Notes: generated from the sequence alone by a model not told the origin. Numbered from the stretch's first letter, positions 45,832 to 54,945 are shown. The stretch: DNA of 64,000 nt from Hyphomicrobium_A sp044507625 (GCA_044507625.1 JBIQJE010000005.1:1-64000); one strand, 5' to 3'. Translations and numbers: made by a program.

Positions 45832-46665
45832 CTAGAGCCGCCCGCGTCTCCGTGCCCAGAAGATCCGCCATACGCGTGACAGCGGTGAGATCGCGGCTTC
45901 TTCGGAAGCGACTTCGGCACCGAGCCTCTCCAAAGCCGCCAAATAGGGCCCCACGAGGGCAACCGGTAGCACGGCCGGGAGCACATATGCAGGTGCCGTG
46001 CGGCTGGCGCTGCGCGCTTTGCCAAGCCATTCCCGCGCCTCGGCCATCACCGGTTGCACCGCCGGTTGCCAGCCGGCAACCGCGCCATCGCCGAAGGGAT
46101 TGCGCCCGAGGGCGCATAATGCCGGCAGCGCCCGAAGTAATTGCACGCGTCCGTAGGCTTGGCCCGCCGCCGTGATAAGCGTCTGGGCGGCTGCGGCGTT
46201 CTCGCCGCTCTGCGTTGGCGACATCTGCTCGAGCCGGAGCGCTGCCAGACGAAAGGCCGCACCTTGGGCCGCACCCGCAAAGGTGGAAACCGCGCCGGCA
46301 TCGGCCAGCGCGCCGGGGTAGAGAAGACCGTTGTAGGCATCGATGATGGCGATGAGGTCGCCCGCGGGAAGGCCGGTGCGGGCCGGCATCGCGCGCACGG
46401 CATCGGCAAGCGGCGCGCCGGTCTCGAACACCGGCGCAAAAGCCTCCAGCGCATCGCGCCACCACTGCAATCTGATTTCGCCGATCGCAGGCTCGCGCAC
46501 TGTGAGAGCGATGCGCGCGATCTCCCCGTGGAAAGCGGCGAGGGCGAGCAGATCGTCCCGTGCATCGGCGGGCGAGAGCAGCGCGGCGAGATAGCGGTCG
46601 TAGTCGAGGTCGCGCGCCTCGGACCGCACTATGGCCGCCGAATTGCGTCGGCCCGCCTCGTCCAT
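45832..46665 (-). CDS. Squalene/phytoene synthase family protein (NDUFAF6-like)
   Basis: 277 residues. DYDRYLAALLSPADARDDLLALAAFHGEIARI and EIRLQWWRDALE match the squalene/phytoene synthase fold, but the two DxxxD metal-binding motifs needed for prenyl condensation are not evident. That fits the NDUFAF6-type group associated with complex I assembly. No carotenoid or hopanoid gene is adjacent. GGAGGG before the ATG at 46665 decides the start over a TTG at 46695. It is in the SecDF operon context common to alphaproteobacteria. Confidence 0.85.
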   Translation of the reverse strand: MDEAGRRNSAAIVRSEARDLDYDRYLAALLSPADARDDLLALAAFHGEIARIALTVREPAIGEIRLQWWRDALEAFAPVFETGAPLADAVRAMPARTGLPAGDLIAIIDAYNGLLYPGALADAGAVSTFAGAAQGAAFRLAALRLEQMSPTQSGENAAAAQTLITAAGQAYGRVQLLRALPALCALGRNPFGDGAVAGWQPAVQPVMAEAREWLGKARSASRTAPAYVLPAVLPVALVGPYLAALERLGAEVASEEAAISPLSRVWRIFWARRRGRL

Positions 46666-46705
46666 GCTTCGGCCCTCCGGGCGTATCGCGATCAACCCGC
46701 TGCGT

Positions 46706-47080
46706 TCAATCGACGGCGATCAGGGCCGCAGCAAAATCCCGTCCCTCCGCCAGCAGCACGTTATATGTGCGCGCCGCGGCCCCGGTGCTCATGGGCTCGA
46801 GCCCGATTCCGGCTTCGGCGAAAATGCGGGTGATGGTGGCGGGCGGGAGCCGATGCTCGACGCCGGTGCCCAGCAGCACGAACGTGCCGCGGGACATCTC
46901 GGTGAGAATCCGGATGCAGCTGGCGGGCGTGAGCTGGGCCAGATCGGCGACGTCCCAGCCGTAGATGCCGCTCGGCACGATGAGCAGCGATCCGCGGTGG
47001 CTCATGTCGGCAAAGCGGAACCCACCGTTGCCATAGGCATCGATGGGCGCGCGGCCCGGAAACTGCGCTCGGCCAGTCAT
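46706..47080 (-). CDS. Mth938-like domain-containing protein
   Basis: 124 residues. The core IDAYGNGGFRFADMSHRGSLLIVPSGIYGW followed by TFVLLGTGVEHRLPP is the Mth938/NDUFAF3 fold. Its human relative helps assemble respiratory complex I. It begins 20 bases after secF. The longer frame upstream overlaps secF and is rejected. Confidence 0.88.
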   Translation of the reverse strand: MTGRAQFPGRAPIDAYGNGGFRFADMSHRGSLLIVPSGIYGWDVADLAQLTPASCIRILTEMSRGTFVLLGTGVEHRLPPATITRIFAEAGIGLEPMSTGAAARTYNVLLAEGRDFAAALIAVD

Positions 47081-47099
47081 TGCTGGACGGAGCAGCAGG

Positions 47100-48134
47100 T
47101 CAGGCCTGCCGCCCCGCCTTGTTCGTGGCCGCCAATGCGCCGGCGGCGGGCACCTTCGCGGCGGCCGCGCTGCCGCCCGAGGCCTCCTTGTTGGCGACCG
47201 ACGGGTGCACACCGACGCCCTCGCGCTTCACGCCGAGATAGCCGAGCAGCGGCGCGGCGATGAACATCGAGGAATAGGTGCCGATGACGATGCCGAAGAG
47301 CATGGCGAAGGAGAAGTTGCGGATCACCTCACCGCCGAAAACGAGGAGCGCGATGATGCCGACGATGGTGGTTAGACCGGTGAGGATCGTGCGCGAGAGC
47401 GTCTCGTTGATCGACAGGTTCAAGAGCTCCGTCAGGTCCATGCGCTTATACTTGCGCAGGTTTTCGCGGATGCGGTCGGAGACGACCACGCTGTCGTTGA
47501 CCGAGTAGCCGAGGATCGTAAGCAGCGCGGCGACGATCGACAGGTCGAATTCAAGCTGGAAGGCCGAGAAGACGCCCACCGTCACGAGCACGTCGTGCAG
47601 AAGGGAAATCACGCAGCCGGCCGCGAACTGCCATTCGAAGCGGAACCAGACGTAGGCCGAAATGGCGAGGAGCGAGGCGATGACGGCGATGATGCCGGTG
47701 CGCCGCAACTCGCTCGAAACGGCCGCGCCAACCACCTCGATGCGCCGCTGGGTGTATTCCGGCCCCAGCGTCTCGATGACCTTCTTCATCGCGTGCTGCT
47801 GGGCGATTTCGTCACCCGCTTGCTGCTCGACGCGGATCAGGACGTCCGAGTCGCTGCCGAAGCTCTGGATCTGCACGCTGCCGATGCCGAGCGCGTTGAG
47901 CTTCTGGCGCATGTCGGCGAGATCGGCGGGGCCGTTCTTGTGCTGCACTTCAATGAGCGAGCCGCCCTTGAAGTCGACGCCGTAGTTCAGGCCAACGACG
48001 AAATAGAGGCCGAGAGACACCGCCATGCAGATGATGGAGATGATGAGGCAAACGCCCTTATAGCGCATGAAGGGCACCCGCATGTTGTGCGGGAAGAAGT
48101 CAAAGCCTTTGAAGTCTGGGATGGGAAAGAACAT
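47100..48134 (-). CDS. secF: Protein translocase subunit SecF
   Basis: 344 residues with six membrane segments. GVDFKGGSLIEVQHKNG is the D1/D2 hallmark, and ILGYSVNDSVVVSDRIRENLR and SRTILTGLTTIVGIIALLVFGG lie in the RND-type core. With SecD it uses proton flow to pull preproteins across the membrane. It starts 11 bases after secD. The C-terminal tail is Ala-rich and probably disordered. Confidence 0.97.
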   Translation of the reverse strand: MFFPIPDFKGFDFFPHNMRVPFMRYKGVCLIISIICMAVSLGLYFVVGLNYGVDFKGGSLIEVQHKNGPADLADMRQKLNALGIGSVQIQSFGSDSDVLIRVEQQAGDEIAQQHAMKKVIETLGPEYTQRRIEVVGAAVSSELRRTGIIAVIASLLAISAYVWFRFEWQFAAGCVISLLHDVLVTVGVFSAFQLEFDLSIVAALLTILGYSVNDSVVVSDRIRENLRKYKRMDLTELLNLSINETLSRTILTGLTTIVGIIALLVFGGEVIRNFSFAMLFGIVIGTYSSMFIAAPLLGYLGVKREGVGVHPSVANKEASGGSAAAAKVPAAGALAATNKAGRQA

Positions 48135-48145
48135 GGCTTGCCTCT

Positions 48146-49762
48146 CTAGACCGGCACTTCGAGTATGCGGGCTTTACCCTTGCTCTTGATCCACAAGAAC
48201 ACCAACAGGCGGGTTACCGTGACGGCAGCGAAGATCGACGTGAGAATACCGATCGTCAGCGTGACGGCGAACCCGCGGATGGGACCCGAACCGAGCCAGA
48301 ACATGATGATGGCGGCGGCCAGCGTCGTCAGCTGGCTGTCGAGAATGGTGATCCAGGCGCGCTGGAAGCCCTGATCGATCGCAGCGATCGCCGACTTGCC
48401 CGCGCGCAGCTCCTCGCGCATGCGCTCATAGATGAGCACGTTCGCGTCGACGGCCATGCCGATCGTCAGCACGAAGCCGGCGATGCCGGGCAGCGTGAGC
48501 GTGGTGCCGAGCATCGTCATCAGAGCGACGATCAGGAAGCCGTGAACGATGAGGCCGATGACGGCGAAGATGCCGAACGTGCCGTACGCGGTGATGGTGA
48601 GGATCGCCGTCGAAAGGCAGCCTACGATACCGGCAAGCTTGCCCGCCTCGATGGAGTCGGCGCCGAGCGAGGGGCCGACAGTGCGCTCTTCGACGATGGT
48701 TAGCTTCGCCGGCAGGGCACCCGACCGGAGCTGAACGGCGAGCGTGTTAGCGCTCTCGACGGTGAAGCTGCCCGAGATCTGTCCCGATCCGCCGAGGATC
48801 GGCTCGCGGATCACAGGGGCGGAGAGCACCTTGTTGTCGAGCACGATGGCGAATGGCTGGCCGACGTTGTCTTTCGAGAAATTGCCGAACTTGCGCGCGC
48901 CGGACTGATTGAAGCGGAACGAGATGATGGGCTCGTTGGTGCGGTGGTCGAACCCGGGCTGGGCATCCACCAGATCCTCTCCGGAAACGACCGGGGATTC
49001 GCGCAGCAGGTAATTGCGGCCGCCTTCGCCCTCGCCGCTCGGGTAGATCTTATAGCCGACGGGGGCGCGGGTCTGGCTGGCTTCCTCGGCGGTGATGTCC
49101 GGGTGGACGGCGTGGAAGGTAAGCTTCGCGGTCTGGCCAATGAGGTCCTTGAGCTGCTTGGTGTCCTGCAGACCAGGGAACTGCACGAGAATTCGGTCGG
49201 AGCCCTGGCGGACCACGGTCGATTCCGCCGTACCCATCGCGTTGACGCGGCGGTTCACCGTCTCGATGGCGGCGCTCACCGCGCTCGAAACGCGATGCTG
49301 GATGCCCTGGGGGGTCGGCGCCAGGTTGATGGTGTCGGTGCCCGACGTCGTTACGGAGATATCGTTGCCGCCACTGCCCAGGATCGCGTTGCCGATGGGC
49401 ATGATGAGCTTGTCGAGCGCGGCTTTCGCCTTCGACAGTTCCTCCGGCTTCGTAACCTTCACCTGTACCGTGTTGCCGACGATGCCGAGGCCGGTGAAGC
49501 CGATCTTCGCATCGCGAAGCTGCTTGCGCGTGTCGTCGCGCAGCGTGCCCAGCCAGTCCTTCTGGAGTTCGTTGGTGTCGAGGGCGAGAAGCAGATGCGC
49601 GCCGCCCTGAAGGTCAAGGCCGAGCGGCAGCTGCCGGTGGGGCAGCCAGCTCGGCCAGGCGTCCACCGTCTCCTTGGAGAAGAAGTTCGGCAACGTGACG
49701 AACACGCCGGCCAGACAGGTAAGGACGATGGCGATGATCTTCCAGCGTTCGAAATGCAGCAT
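48146..49762 (-). CDS. secD: Protein translocase subunit SecD
   Basis: 538 residues with an N-terminal anchor, the LPLGLDLQGGAHLLLALD hallmark, a large periplasmic P1 domain and five C-terminal membrane helices with AVDANVLIYERMREELR. It lies between yajC and secF, 44 bases behind yajC. Normal length for the family. Confidence 0.97.
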   Translation of the reverse strand: MLHFERWKIIAIVLTCLAGVFVTLPNFFSKETVDAWPSWLPHRQLPLGLDLQGGAHLLLALDTNELQKDWLGTLRDDTRKQLRDAKIGFTGLGIVGNTVQVKVTKPEELSKAKAALDKLIMPIGNAILGSGGNDISVTTSGTDTINLAPTPQGIQHRVSSAVSAAIETVNRRVNAMGTAESTVVRQGSDRILVQFPGLQDTKQLKDLIGQTAKLTFHAVHPDITAEEASQTRAPVGYKIYPSGEGEGGRNYLLRESPVVSGEDLVDAQPGFDHRTNEPIISFRFNQSGARKFGNFSKDNVGQPFAIVLDNKVLSAPVIREPILGGSGQISGSFTVESANTLAVQLRSGALPAKLTIVEERTVGPSLGADSIEAGKLAGIVGCLSTAILTITAYGTFGIFAVIGLIVHGFLIVALMTMLGTTLTLPGIAGFVLTIGMAVDANVLIYERMREELRAGKSAIAAIDQGFQRAWITILDSQLTTLAAAIIMFWLGSGPIRGFAVTLTIGILTSIFAAVTVTRLLVFLWIKSKGKARILEVPV

Positions 49763-49806
49763 CTGTCAACCGATCTCGTTTGCGATGGGGCGCGAGAGCG
49801 CGGGTC

Positions 49807-50148
49807 TCACGTCGTCTCTTTTGCGGCAGCGGCGACGTCGCCTTTGCCGCGCACATCCATCAGCGTAGACTTCAAGACGCGCACGCGCATGCTGTCGGAC
49901 AGCTCCACCTCGACCTCGTCGGAGGTGTCGGAAGCCTTGATCACCTTGCCGACAAAGCCGCCGGAAGTGATGACCGTGTCGCCGCGGCGCACCTGGGAGA
50001 TCATGTCACGATGGGCTTTGGCGCGCTGCTGCTGAGGGCGAATGACCAGAAAATAGAAGATCACGATCATGATCAGCATGGGGACCAGCAGGCCCATGAA
50101 CTGGTCGCTACCGCCGGCCGCCTGGGCATATGCTGGCGTTATGAACAT
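49807..50148 (-). CDS. yajC: Preprotein translocase subunit YajC
   Basis: 113 residues: one membrane helix (LMGLLVPMLIMIVIFYFLVIRPQQQRAK) and a small cytoplasmic domain (VRRGDTVITSGGFVGKVIKA). It is the accessory partner of SecDF and the first gene of the operon. The 246-base gap to the divergent DUF815 gene presumably holds both promoters; nothing specific was recognised there. Confidence 0.95.
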   Translation of the reverse strand: MFITPAYAQAAGGSDQFMGLLVPMLIMIVIFYFLVIRPQQQRAKAHRDMISQVRRGDTVITSGGFVGKVIKASDTSDEVEVELSDSMRVRVLKSTLMDVRGKGDVAAAAKETT

Positions 50149-50394
50149 CCGTTGCGTCCCCTATGCCGAATACCGGGCAATAGCCAGCCTTATCCGCGTG
50201 AACGCAGATGGGCGCGTCTGCCCTGTGAGAAAAGTGCCGCGACTATAATGTCCGGCTGCGTCTTTGCAACACAGTGCCCCATGGTGCGATGCCACACAAT
50301 TGGTGTGACTTAGTGCTTGGCGGCGCTATAGAAGCAGCCGCCCTGCTCCGGCAAGCAAAAAGCGCACCCAAACCGCAAAATACGGGACGTGATG

Positions 50395-51279
50395 ATGAAC
50401 GACGAAGCTGCTCTGTCGCAACGCCTGGACCGTCTCGCAGCGGCCCTCGAGCGCCTTGCGGGCCCCGAACCGGTGCCTGCGGATTTCGAGGCGGCGGATG
50501 CTTTCGTGTGGTCTGCGGAGGGCAAGCGCTTCGAACCGGTGGCGAAGGTGAACCGGGTTCCGCTCGGTCTTTTGAAGGGACTCGCGGGTGTCGCGCCGCA
50601 GCTTATTGCCAATACGGAGCAGTTCGCGCGCGGTTTGCCCGCCAATAATGCCCTCCTCTGGGGCGCACGGGGTATGGGCAAATCATCCCTCGTCAAGGCG
50701 GCCCACGCCGATGTCAGCCAGCGGCTGGCGGGCGAATTCGCTGCGGCCGGCACGGGCCTCAAGCTGGTCGAGATCCACCGGGAGGATATCGACACCCTTC
50801 CCCGGTGCCTCGCGGCTCTCGGGGCGAGCCCTCACCGGTTCATCGTTTTTTGCGACGATCTCTCCTTCGACCACGACGACACCAGCTACAAATCGATGAA
50901 GGCGGTGCTCGAGGGCGGTGTCGAGGGACGGCCCGAGAACGTCATATTCTATGCCACGTCCAACCGGCGGCATCTGATGCCACGGGATATGATGGACAAC
51001 GAGCGCTCGACGGCGATCAATCCATCCGAGGCAGTGGAGGAAAAGGTCTCGCTTTCGGACCGCTTCGGCCTCTGGCTCGGCTTCCACAACTGCGGCCAGG
51101 ATGCCTACCTCGACATGGTCCGGGGCTATGCCAAACACTTCAAGCTGGCGATCTCGGATGAGGAGCTCGCGCGCGAGGCGCTCGAGTGGAGCATCACGCG
51201 GGGCGGACGGTCGGGACGCGTCGCGTGGCAGTTCACGCAGAACCTCGCCGGCAGGCTGGGCCAGCGCCTCGACGGGTAA
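50395..51279 (+). CDS. DUF815 family AAA-type ATP-binding protein
   Basis: 294 residues. Walker A is LLWGARGMGKSSLVKA, Walker B FIVFCDDLSFD, and the DUF815-specific YATSNRRHLMPRDMMDNE carries the arginine-rich sensor region. In alphaproteobacteria it is regularly divergent from yajC, as here. GTG 50389, ATG 50392 and ATG 50395 are all in frame; GGGA at 50384 best suits 50395. Function unknown. Confidence 0.9.
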   Translation: MNDEAALSQRLDRLAAALERLAGPEPVPADFEAADAFVWSAEGKRFEPVAKVNRVPLGLLKGLAGVAPQLIANTEQFARGLPANNALLWGARGMGKSSLVKAAHADVSQRLAGEFAAAGTGLKLVEIHREDIDTLPRCLAALGASPHRFIVFCDDLSFDHDDTSYKSMKAVLEGGVEGRPENVIFYATSNRRHLMPRDMMDNERSTAINPSEAVEEKVSLSDRFGLWLGFHNCGQDAYLDMVRGYAKHFKLAISDEELAREALEWSITRGGRSGRVAWQFTQNLAGRLGQRLDG

Positions 51280-51418
51280 AGGCGGCCCTCCTGTGTGGCG
51301 TCGCGCTGACGGTAGCGGGCGGAATTTGATCCCGCTGCCCGTAGGCCGTTGCGTGCACTCCATGTTCGCAACACAGTGTCGCGCCAAAACGCCCTTCGCC
51401 AACCTGGGGACCTCTTCA

Positions 51419-51808
51419 ATGCGCCCGACTTCGCTCCGCGCAGCCGCCATTGCCGCCGCTGCGACCGCTCTGCTCGCGACCGGCTTCGTTGCAGCCGTCT
51501 CGGTTGCGACGGCCTCGGCGGCTGACGCGCCGCCGTTTATCGGCACATGGTCACTCGATCCCGCCGATTGCAGCGCGGGCCAGGAAAGCGAGAACGCCCC
51601 GCTGGTCATCACGAAGGAGCGTTACGACCAGCACGAGAGCCACTGCGCGTTCAAGTCGGTGGAGAATGAGAACGGCGATTGGAAGATCGCCGCGGACTGC
51701 ACGGTCGAGGGCAGCTCCATCCCGTACGACTTCACGCTGACCGTATCCGGCGACACGCTCACCTTTGCGGACACGGGCGGCCCGCGCGATTTCCTGCGCT
51801 GCAAATAG
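51419..51808 (+). CDS. Small secreted hypothetical protein
   Basis: 129 residues. A long Ala-rich signal (LRAAAIAAAATALLATGFVAAVSVATASAA) precedes an ~85-residue domain beginning PPFIGTWSLDPADC, with four cysteines (DC, HC, DC, RC) that probably form two disulfides. The pattern IGTW through LTVSGDTLTF suggests a small lipocalin-like or MliC-like beta barrel, but no family is certain. GGGGA precedes the ATG. Confidence 0.7.
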   Translation: MRPTSLRAAAIAAAATALLATGFVAAVSVATASAADAPPFIGTWSLDPADCSAGQESENAPLVITKERYDQHESHCAFKSVENENGDWKIAADCTVEGSSIPYDFTLTVSGDTLTFADTGGPRDFLRCK

Positions 51809-51981
51809 CCGCTGAGGCAAGCAGCGTTCGGACTTTTCCCGCCGCCGTCCGTCACGGCGAGGGCGCGCGTTCCCGGACGTCCGCCTGCGGGGCAATTGCA
51901 TCAAATGTGCGCAAGTTGCATCACCGGCTGTTCTCATATGTCTGCTTGCGTCGGCGACATCAGCAACCGGGATTTGCAGCC

Positions 51982-52269
51982 ATGGCGCACAAAACCGAGA
52001 AATGGTCGAAGGACGTCACCGAGCACGAGCATCCGCATGCGTTGCCGCCGGGCCTCTTCAAATCGGCGGACCCCGATGTCATCGCCGCCGCGCTTCAGCG
52101 CTCGGCGGAAGAGCCCGAGCGCCACTCGAGCGATCCCTATCGGACGGCTATGTCGATGCTCGATTTCTACGTCAACCGCGCGGGCAAGAACCTCAGCGAG
52201 ATCGAGCGCCAGACACTCGAGCAAGCGAAGATAGCGCTGCGCCAGCGTTTCCACCGGACCGACGCCTGA
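51982..52269 (+). CDS. DUF3175 domain-containing protein
   Basis: 95 residues. EKWSKDVTEHEHPHALPPGLFKSADPDVIAAALQRSAE followed by SDPYRTAMSMLDFYVNRAGKNL is the full DUF3175 pattern. Cytoplasmic, function unknown. It ends 15 bases before the convergent bactofilin gene. Confidence 0.85.
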   Translation: MAHKTEKWSKDVTEHEHPHALPPGLFKSADPDVIAAALQRSAEEPERHSSDPYRTAMSMLDFYVNRAGKNLSEIERQTLEQAKIALRQRFHRTDA

Positions 52270-52284
52270 TCCATCCAGCGACGT

Positions 52285-52935
52285 CTAGTGCCGGACGGCG
52301 ACGTTCACGGTCTGCGCCGCGCCCGAGGTGGCGCCCGCATGGTCGGCGACGACGACGGCGAAACTGGCGCGCTGCCCTTCGGTGCCGTCGTGCCGGAACA
52401 TCACGGCGCCCCGCTCCAGATCGGCTTGCGTGAAGTTCGCGACCGGCTGAGCTGGATCGGAAGCGAGCACGACGAAACCGTTCGTCACTTCGGAGACGCT
52501 GAAGACGAGATGATCGGCGCTGTCGTCGGGATCGAGGGCGGAGAGATCCTGCAGCGTGATGCGCGTCGCCTGCCCGCGATCCACCGACAGGTCGAGGTCG
52601 CCGGAAATGGACGGTGGGATGTTGCGCAGCTCGGCCGAGAGCGTGCCACCCATCTCCATGCCAAGCTTGCCGTACTTGATGTTGCCCGCCACCTCGCCGG
52701 TGCTGCGGATGCTCATCACCTCGCGGACGAAAATATCGCCCTGCAGATCCCCGCGGACTTCGGCGGTCCCGGCCTTGATGCGGCCGTAGCACCGTCCGCC
52801 GGGCTGCACGATGAGGCTGTCGGCAACGATGTCGCCCTCGACATAGCCGAACACCTCCAGGCGTCCGGCGTTGCGGATCTCTCCCTTGAGGAAGGTGTCT
52901 TCTCGGATGATGAGTACGCGGGACTTTTCTTCCAC
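52285..52935 (-). CDS. Bactofilin-family polymer-forming protein fused to a C-terminal cadherin-like (CSPG-type) domain
   Basis: 216 residues from a GTG at 52935 (AGG seven bases upstream; an alternative GTG lies at 52977). Residues ~5-110 are a right-handed beta-helix bactofilin: EDTFLKGEIRNAGRLEVFGYVEGDIVADSLIV, GRIKAGTAEVRGDLQGDIFV, TGEVAGNIKYG. Residues ~125-216 look like a CSPG/cadherin-type repeat: LSALDPDDSADHLVFSVSEVTNGFVV, then FTQADLERGAVMFRHDG and an ATSGAAQTVNVAV end. Bactofilins are cytoplasmic scaffold polymers, while CSPG repeats are typical of secreted adhesins. There is no signal peptide, so the fused domain must work in the cytoplasm or at the inner membrane face. Confidence 0.85.
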   Translation of the reverse strand: MEEKSRVLIIREDTFLKGEIRNAGRLEVFGYVEGDIVADSLIVQPGGRCYGRIKAGTAEVRGDLQGDIFVREVMSIRSTGEVAGNIKYGKLGMEMGGTLSAELRNIPPSISGDLDLSVDRGQATRITLQDLSALDPDDSADHLVFSVSEVTNGFVVLASDPAQPVANFTQADLERGAVMFRHDGTEGQRASFAVVVADHAGATSGAAQTVNVAVRH

Positions 52936-53198
52936 GGCCGACCTATCTGCAATGCGCCCTAGCCGATACGGGCCCACGAATACGCCAGCTCGATGACAAG
53001 TCCGAGCGTGAACGGTCCACGAGGTAAATGGTGATCAGCAAAGACACGAGCGCCGCCACCGCAGCCTTGCGGACACACCTTCGGACAATCCACAGCGTGC
53101 GGAGAGTGGTCGCCTTGAGATTGGACGCACCCCGGAGCAGCTTACGGCGGTGCCAGCCACAGGGCTGACCAGACCATGTGGTTCAGGAGGGATGTCCC

Positions 53199-53501
53199 AT
53201 GTTGAAGTATTCGCTCGCCGCCGCCGTCGCCGCTGCCTGTCTTCTCTCCCTCGCGCCCATCGCCGCCTCCGCGGCGCCTGCCGTTCCCGCCGGCGCCAAG
53301 GACTGCCGCGGATTCCGCGCGGTCGGCAGCGGCCTGACCGAGAGCATCGCCACGCTGATGGCCACCCAGGGCGCCGTCAACCTCGCGTCCAACCGGGGCT
53401 TCACGGTGATCGGGGACGCAAAGCTGGAAAAATGCACGTCGGGCGGCATTTTCGGCGTCGAGTGCTCGGCGCGGTCGTACGCCTGCCGCCTGCCGCAGTA
53501 A
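53199..53501 (+). CDS. Small secreted hypothetical protein
   Basis: 100 residues. Signal peptide MLKYSLAAAVAAACLLSLAPIAASA. The mature part has four cysteines (KDCRGF, EKCTSG, VECSAR, YACRLP), likely two disulfides. AGGAGGG before the ATG is strong, so it is probably well expressed. Function unknown. Confidence 0.7.
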   Translation: MLKYSLAAAVAAACLLSLAPIAASAAPAVPAGAKDCRGFRAVGSGLTESIATLMATQGAVNLASNRGFTVIGDAKLEKCTSGGIFGVECSARSYACRLPQ

Positions 53502-53533
53502 GCCGGCCGCGCTAAACAAGCCCTCCAGCCTCG

Positions 53534-53558
53534 CTGCCCGGGAAACAGTCCCGGGCAG
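53534..53558 (+). terminator. Hairpin after the small secreted protein gene
   Basis: A perfect 10-bp stem (CTGCCCGGGA with TCCCGGGCAG) and 5-base loop 33 bases behind the stop codon. No T run follows. Confidence 0.6.
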
Positions 53559-53730
53559 ATCGGCTGCGTCTCCCCCACCCCTATGACATCCAGATGGGTC
53601 GCCCGTCGGGTGCGGGTGCGGGATGGAAAATAGGGCGTGACTCGCCTCCAACCGGCCATAGCGCCTTGAAATGGCTTGGAGAAATTTGCGCCTAGCAGAA
53701 AAACGCAATTATTAACAACAAATCAGTTGA

Positions 53731-53750
53731 ATGTGGCAATAGAGCCACAT
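53731..53750. promoter_or_regulatory. Inverted repeat upstream of the Crp/Fnr-family gene
   Basis: ATGTGGC and GCCACAT are separated by six bases in an AT-rich stretch, 43 bases before the regulator ATG. The TGTGG/CCACA half-sites recall Crp-type operators but are two bases further apart than the classical site. Possibly an autoregulatory site. Confidence 0.45.
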
Positions 53751-53792
53751 AACCTGAAGTCGTCCGTGTAAGTACAGAGCACCGCCGCCGCC

Positions 53793-54473
53793 ATGCTCAA
53801 GTTATCGGAATACCCCGCGTCCCAGTTGCGTCCGGTCGAAGCCCATCCGGCTCCCGATGCGCGCCCGCTCAATCGTCTGCTCGCGGCGGGCGAGGTACTC
53901 TTTCACGCGGGCGACGCGCGCGACCACATCTTCCGCATCGAAAAGGGCACGGTGTGCCTCTACCGGCTGGACGCCCAGGGCGACCGCGAGCCGATCGAAT
54001 ACGCGTGCGCGGGGGATTACGTCGGCCTCGGCTATCTCGATCATCACGTCTGCAGCGCGGTTGCGACCAGCGAGGCGGTGCTCAGCTGCTATCCGCGGCC
54101 TTACCTCGTTCCTGCGCTCGCGCAGTCCCCGGCGTCACGCGTCACGGTGGCCCCCGAGACCGCGTTCCCGGGCGAGGAAGAGCCGCGCACGCCGCAAGCC
54201 GATCCGATCACGCGCGCTGCGGCGCTTTTCGTGACCCTTTCCCGTTGCAATGCGTATGAGGGGCGCGATCCGGTGCTCATCGCGGACTCGCTCACCTGCG
54301 GCGTCGTTGCGGGATACCTCGACATGAGCGTCGACGATCTCGCCGATGTGCTGAAGTCGCTGGAAGCGCGCGATCTCGTCGAGGCTGCCGCGGGCGGCCT
54401 GCGTCTCAAGGATCTCAACGCACTGGAGAGACTTGCCGAGGGCGGCGGACGCGACGGCAGCACGCCGCTATAG
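53793..54473 (+). CDS. Crp/Fnr family transcriptional regulator
   Basis: 226 residues. The cyclic-nucleotide-binding-like barrel is residues ~30-115 (GEVLFHAGDARDHIFRIEKGTVCLYR, CAGDYVGLGYLDHHV). The C-terminal winged helix (LIADSLTCGVVAGYLDMSVDDLADVLKSLEARDLVE) is divergent from standard Crp helix-turn-helices. Cysteines do not form an Fnr-like N-terminal cluster, so iron-sulfur oxygen sensing is unlikely. Ligand unknown. Confidence 0.82.
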   Translation: MLKLSEYPASQLRPVEAHPAPDARPLNRLLAAGEVLFHAGDARDHIFRIEKGTVCLYRLDAQGDREPIEYACAGDYVGLGYLDHHVCSAVATSEAVLSCYPRPYLVPALAQSPASRVTVAPETAFPGEEEPRTPQADPITRAAALFVTLSRCNAYEGRDPVLIADSLTCGVVAGYLDMSVDDLADVLKSLEARDLVEAAAGGLRLKDLNALERLAEGGGRDGSTPL

Positions 54474-54522
54474 TCCGCGCGGGACAACGGCCGATACGAC
54501 GGCCACGGCGACGGAATCCATC

Positions 54523-54945
54523 ATGATAGCATCTCCCGGCGGCAACGCCGAGCCAGCGCCGGGCCGAACCGGCACGGCAACCGTACGCGTAACCGACGCC
54601 CAGTCGGCGCCCGTGCTGGGAAGCGGCCGCGCGCCCGTCTTCGCCACACCGGCGATGGTCGCGCTCATCGAAGCAGCGGCGGTCGATTGCGTGGAAAGCG
54701 TCCTTGCGGAGGGACAGGAGACACTGGGCATTCACATCGACGTGGAGCATATCGCGGCGACGCCCATCGGCATGCAGGTGACCGCCCATGCGGCACTCAT
54801 CGCGCGCGATGGCCGCAAGCTGACGTTCGCCGTCGAAGCGCGGGACGAGCGCGAGCTGATCGGCCGGGGGAAACATACGCGCATCATTGTCGACAGCGCG
54901 CGCTTTCGCGCCAAGACGCAGGTAAAGCTGCAGCCCAAAGCTTGA
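54523..54945 (+). CDS. Thioesterase family protein (hotdog fold, FlK-like)
   Basis: 140 residues. RAPVFATPAMVALIEAAAVDCVESVL contains the Thr and Glu, and GIHIDVEHIAATPIGMQVTAHAAL the His, of the Thr-Glu-His triad in fluoroacetyl-CoA-thioesterase-like hotdog proteins. It hydrolyses a small acyl-CoA; substrate unknown. It starts 50 bases after the Crp/Fnr gene, perhaps on the same transcript. The ribosome site is weak. Confidence 0.82.
   Translation: MIASPGGNAEPAPGRTGTATVRVTDAQSAPVLGSGRAPVFATPAMVALIEAAAVDCVESVLAEGQETLGIHIDVEHIAATPIGMQVTAHAALIARDGRKLTFAVEARDERELIGRGKHTRIIVDSARFRAKTQVKLQPKA

Noticed and set aside
45832..46665. A hopanoid or carotenoid pathway from the squalene/phytoene-synthase-like gene
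   Set aside because: The DxxxD motifs are not evident, no other isoprenoid gene is present, and the neighbourhood is the conserved Sec/complex I assembly context.
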